DNA of 5,377 nt from NCBI GenBank assembly GCA_030637505.1, contig DAOWGJ010000302.1, forward strand, positions 1 through 5,377, read 5' to 3'. Positions 4,449 to 5,377 of the stretch are shown piece by piece. Position numbers and translations under genes: made by a program. The notes beneath the pieces were generated by a model. The model was not told the origin of the DNA. It saw nothing but the letters and a program-made list of their open reading frames with translations, and searched no databases. Source of the DNA: Holophagae bacterium. Lineage in GTDB: Bacteria > Acidobacteriota > Thermoanaerobaculia > Thermoanaerobaculales > Sulfomarinibacteraceae. How positions within the stretch are numbered: position 1 is the stretch's first letter; each line of letters starts with the position of its first letter.

Positions 4449-5377
4449 ATGTCGTCACCCATCATCGACGTTCACACGCACATATTCAGCGCGTTGGACA
4501 TTCCCCTCGAGGGTTACCTGCTGTCGCGGCGTTCGGAGAACAGGCTGGGTAGGTATCTGGATCCCGTCCTTTCGGTCTTCCCCATGCCGCTGCTTTTCAG
4601 GTACGTGGCGAACCGGGCGCGGGAGCGGTGTGTCACCCGACGGCTCGGTGAAAACAAGAGAGGGTGGTTCTACACCCTTATTCTGTGGATTTACGGCAAG
4701 GCCGCTCTTCAGAGGTTTCTGGACTGGGAGGATTCCCTCTCCAGTTGCTCGGAGACAAACGCCAAGCTGTTGGTAGAAACCTGGCCCAAGGTCGACCTCT
4801 TCGTGCCGCTGATGATCGACTACGAGTACTGGTTCTCCAACAGCATGGACAACCGTCTCGGCGACCAGATCGACACCGTCTTCGAAAAGGTCGTCCTTCT
4901 TCACAAGGGGAAGATCCACCCCTTCGTACCTTTCGACCCAGCGCGAGAGCTCGCTTACAGAAAGGCCAGGATCAATCCCGACGGCCAGCTCGAGGGAGAT
5001 CGGCCGATGACGCTGGTAAAGGAAGCGATCGAGAAAAAGGGTTTCATCGGCGTCAAGCTGTACAACTCGCTCGGCTACCGGCCGCTCGGTAACGCCGATC
5101 CCGAATTGTCGCTGAAACGCCTGAGAATCGCGGTTCGCAATAACAAGATGACCTACCTCTTCGACGGAGAGGAGTACGACGAGGTCCTGTGTGAGCTTTA
5201 CGACTACTGCGTCGACAACGAGGTGCCCATCACCGCCCACTGCATGATGAACGGCATCGAGGCCTACCCGGGGGCAAGCTTCGATTTCGGAAAAGCAGAA
5301 TTCTGGGACGAGGTCCTGCGGCAGGAGAGATACAAGAACCTTCGCCTCAACCTGGCCCACTTCGGCTGGAACCAGGC
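4449..5377 (+). CDS. Amidohydrolase-family metal-dependent hydrolase, N-terminal part (runs off right edge)
   Basis: An open frame of 309 complete codons with no stop before the right edge, starting MSSPIIDVHTHIFSALDIP. GGGAG at 4439-4443 is five bases before the ATG, a good ribosome binding site. It belongs to the amidohydrolase TIM-barrel superfamily (COG2159-like). The DVHTH motif at residues 7-11 supplies the first two metal-binding histidines (H9, H11). GVKLY has K203 at the position often used by a metal or active-site lysine, ITAHC has H264, and LNLAHFG has H304, as expected for later barrel strands. The last catalytic aspartate would lie beyond the window. Residues about 20-140 form a longer than usual insert between the first motif and the barrel strand VDLFVPLMID. 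The superfamily includes hydrolases and decarboxylases of the ACMSD type, so the substrate cannot be told. No signal peptide is seen. It is 142 bases downstream of the regulator. Confidence 0.88.
   Translation, partial: MSSPIIDVHTHIFSALDIPLEGYLLSRRSENRLGRYLDPVLSVFPMPLLFRYVANRARERCVTRRLGENKRGWFYTLILWIYGKAALQRFLDWEDSLSSCSETNAKLLVETWPKVDLFVPLMIDYEYWFSNSMDNRLGDQIDTVFEKVVLLHKGKIHPFVPFDPARELAYRKARINPDGQLEGDRPMTLVKEAIEKKGFIGVKLYNSLGYRPLGNADPELSLKRLRIAVRNNKMTYLFDGEEYDEVLCELYDYCVDNEVPITAHCMMNGIEAYPGASFDFGKAEFWDEVLRQERYKNLRLNLAHFGWNQ

Noticed and set aside
4391..4549. Small plus-strand frame starting at the ATG at 4391 and overlapping the amidohydrolase start
   Set aside because: Out of frame with the amidohydrolase, basic and low-complexity, and with only a weak upstream purine run.
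4455..5360. Minus-strand open frame of 301 codons antisense to the amidohydrolase
   Set aside because: The plus strand has the DVHTH, GVKLY, ITAHC and LAHFG motifs and a good ribosome binding site; the antisense frame has no recognisable domain.

Overview
The window is bacterial DNA, GC-rich in its genes (roughly 60%) and clearly AT-richer only around 2830-2890. It carries four protein genes: a sensor protein cut by the left edge (minus strand), a complete UbiD-family decarboxylase (plus), a complete LuxR-type regulator (plus) and an amidohydrolase cut by the right edge (plus). The gene types, PAS/GAF sensing, a decarboxylase of the menaquinone (futalosine pathway) type and GGAG-type ribosome binding sites fit a Gram-negative lineage such as a deltaproteobacterium (Desulfobacterota) or an acidobacterium. 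This is inference from overall character, not from a marker gene.

Layout. 1-694 (minus) encodes the first 231 residues of a PAS plus GAF-like sensory protein whose output domain lies outside the window. It is divergent from the decarboxylase, with 131 bases between the two starts, and this gap holds a short 7-bp tandem repeat. 826-2625 (plus) is the decarboxylase, 599 residues. Its stop codon lies inside the first of four 8-bp GCTG-type tandem units. 2626-3115 is a 490-base noncoding stretch with tandem sigma-70-like promoters (2817-2872), a long leader with nested inverted repeats (2960-3084), a small terminator-like hairpin inside it (3001-3025) and a 14-bp palindrome (3085-3098) just before the regulator. 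3116-4306 is the regulator: two sensory-type regions and a C-terminal LuxR helix-turn-helix. 4307-4448 holds two hairpins and a perfect TTGACA box. 4449-5377 is the first 309 residues of a metal-dependent amidohydrolase with all the expected metal-site histidines seen so far.

How the genes relate. The decarboxylase needs prenylated FMN, so a UbiX-type prenyltransferase must be encoded elsewhere. The decarboxylase, regulator and amidohydrolase face the same way but are separated by 490 and 142 bases with their own signals, so they look like separate transcription units rather than one operon. The regulator might control a neighbour, but nothing in the sequence proves this. I see no transposase, tRNA, rRNA, CRISPR array or phage gene. 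I did not find a convincing new multi-gene system; the most unusual part is the structured leader upstream of the regulator.
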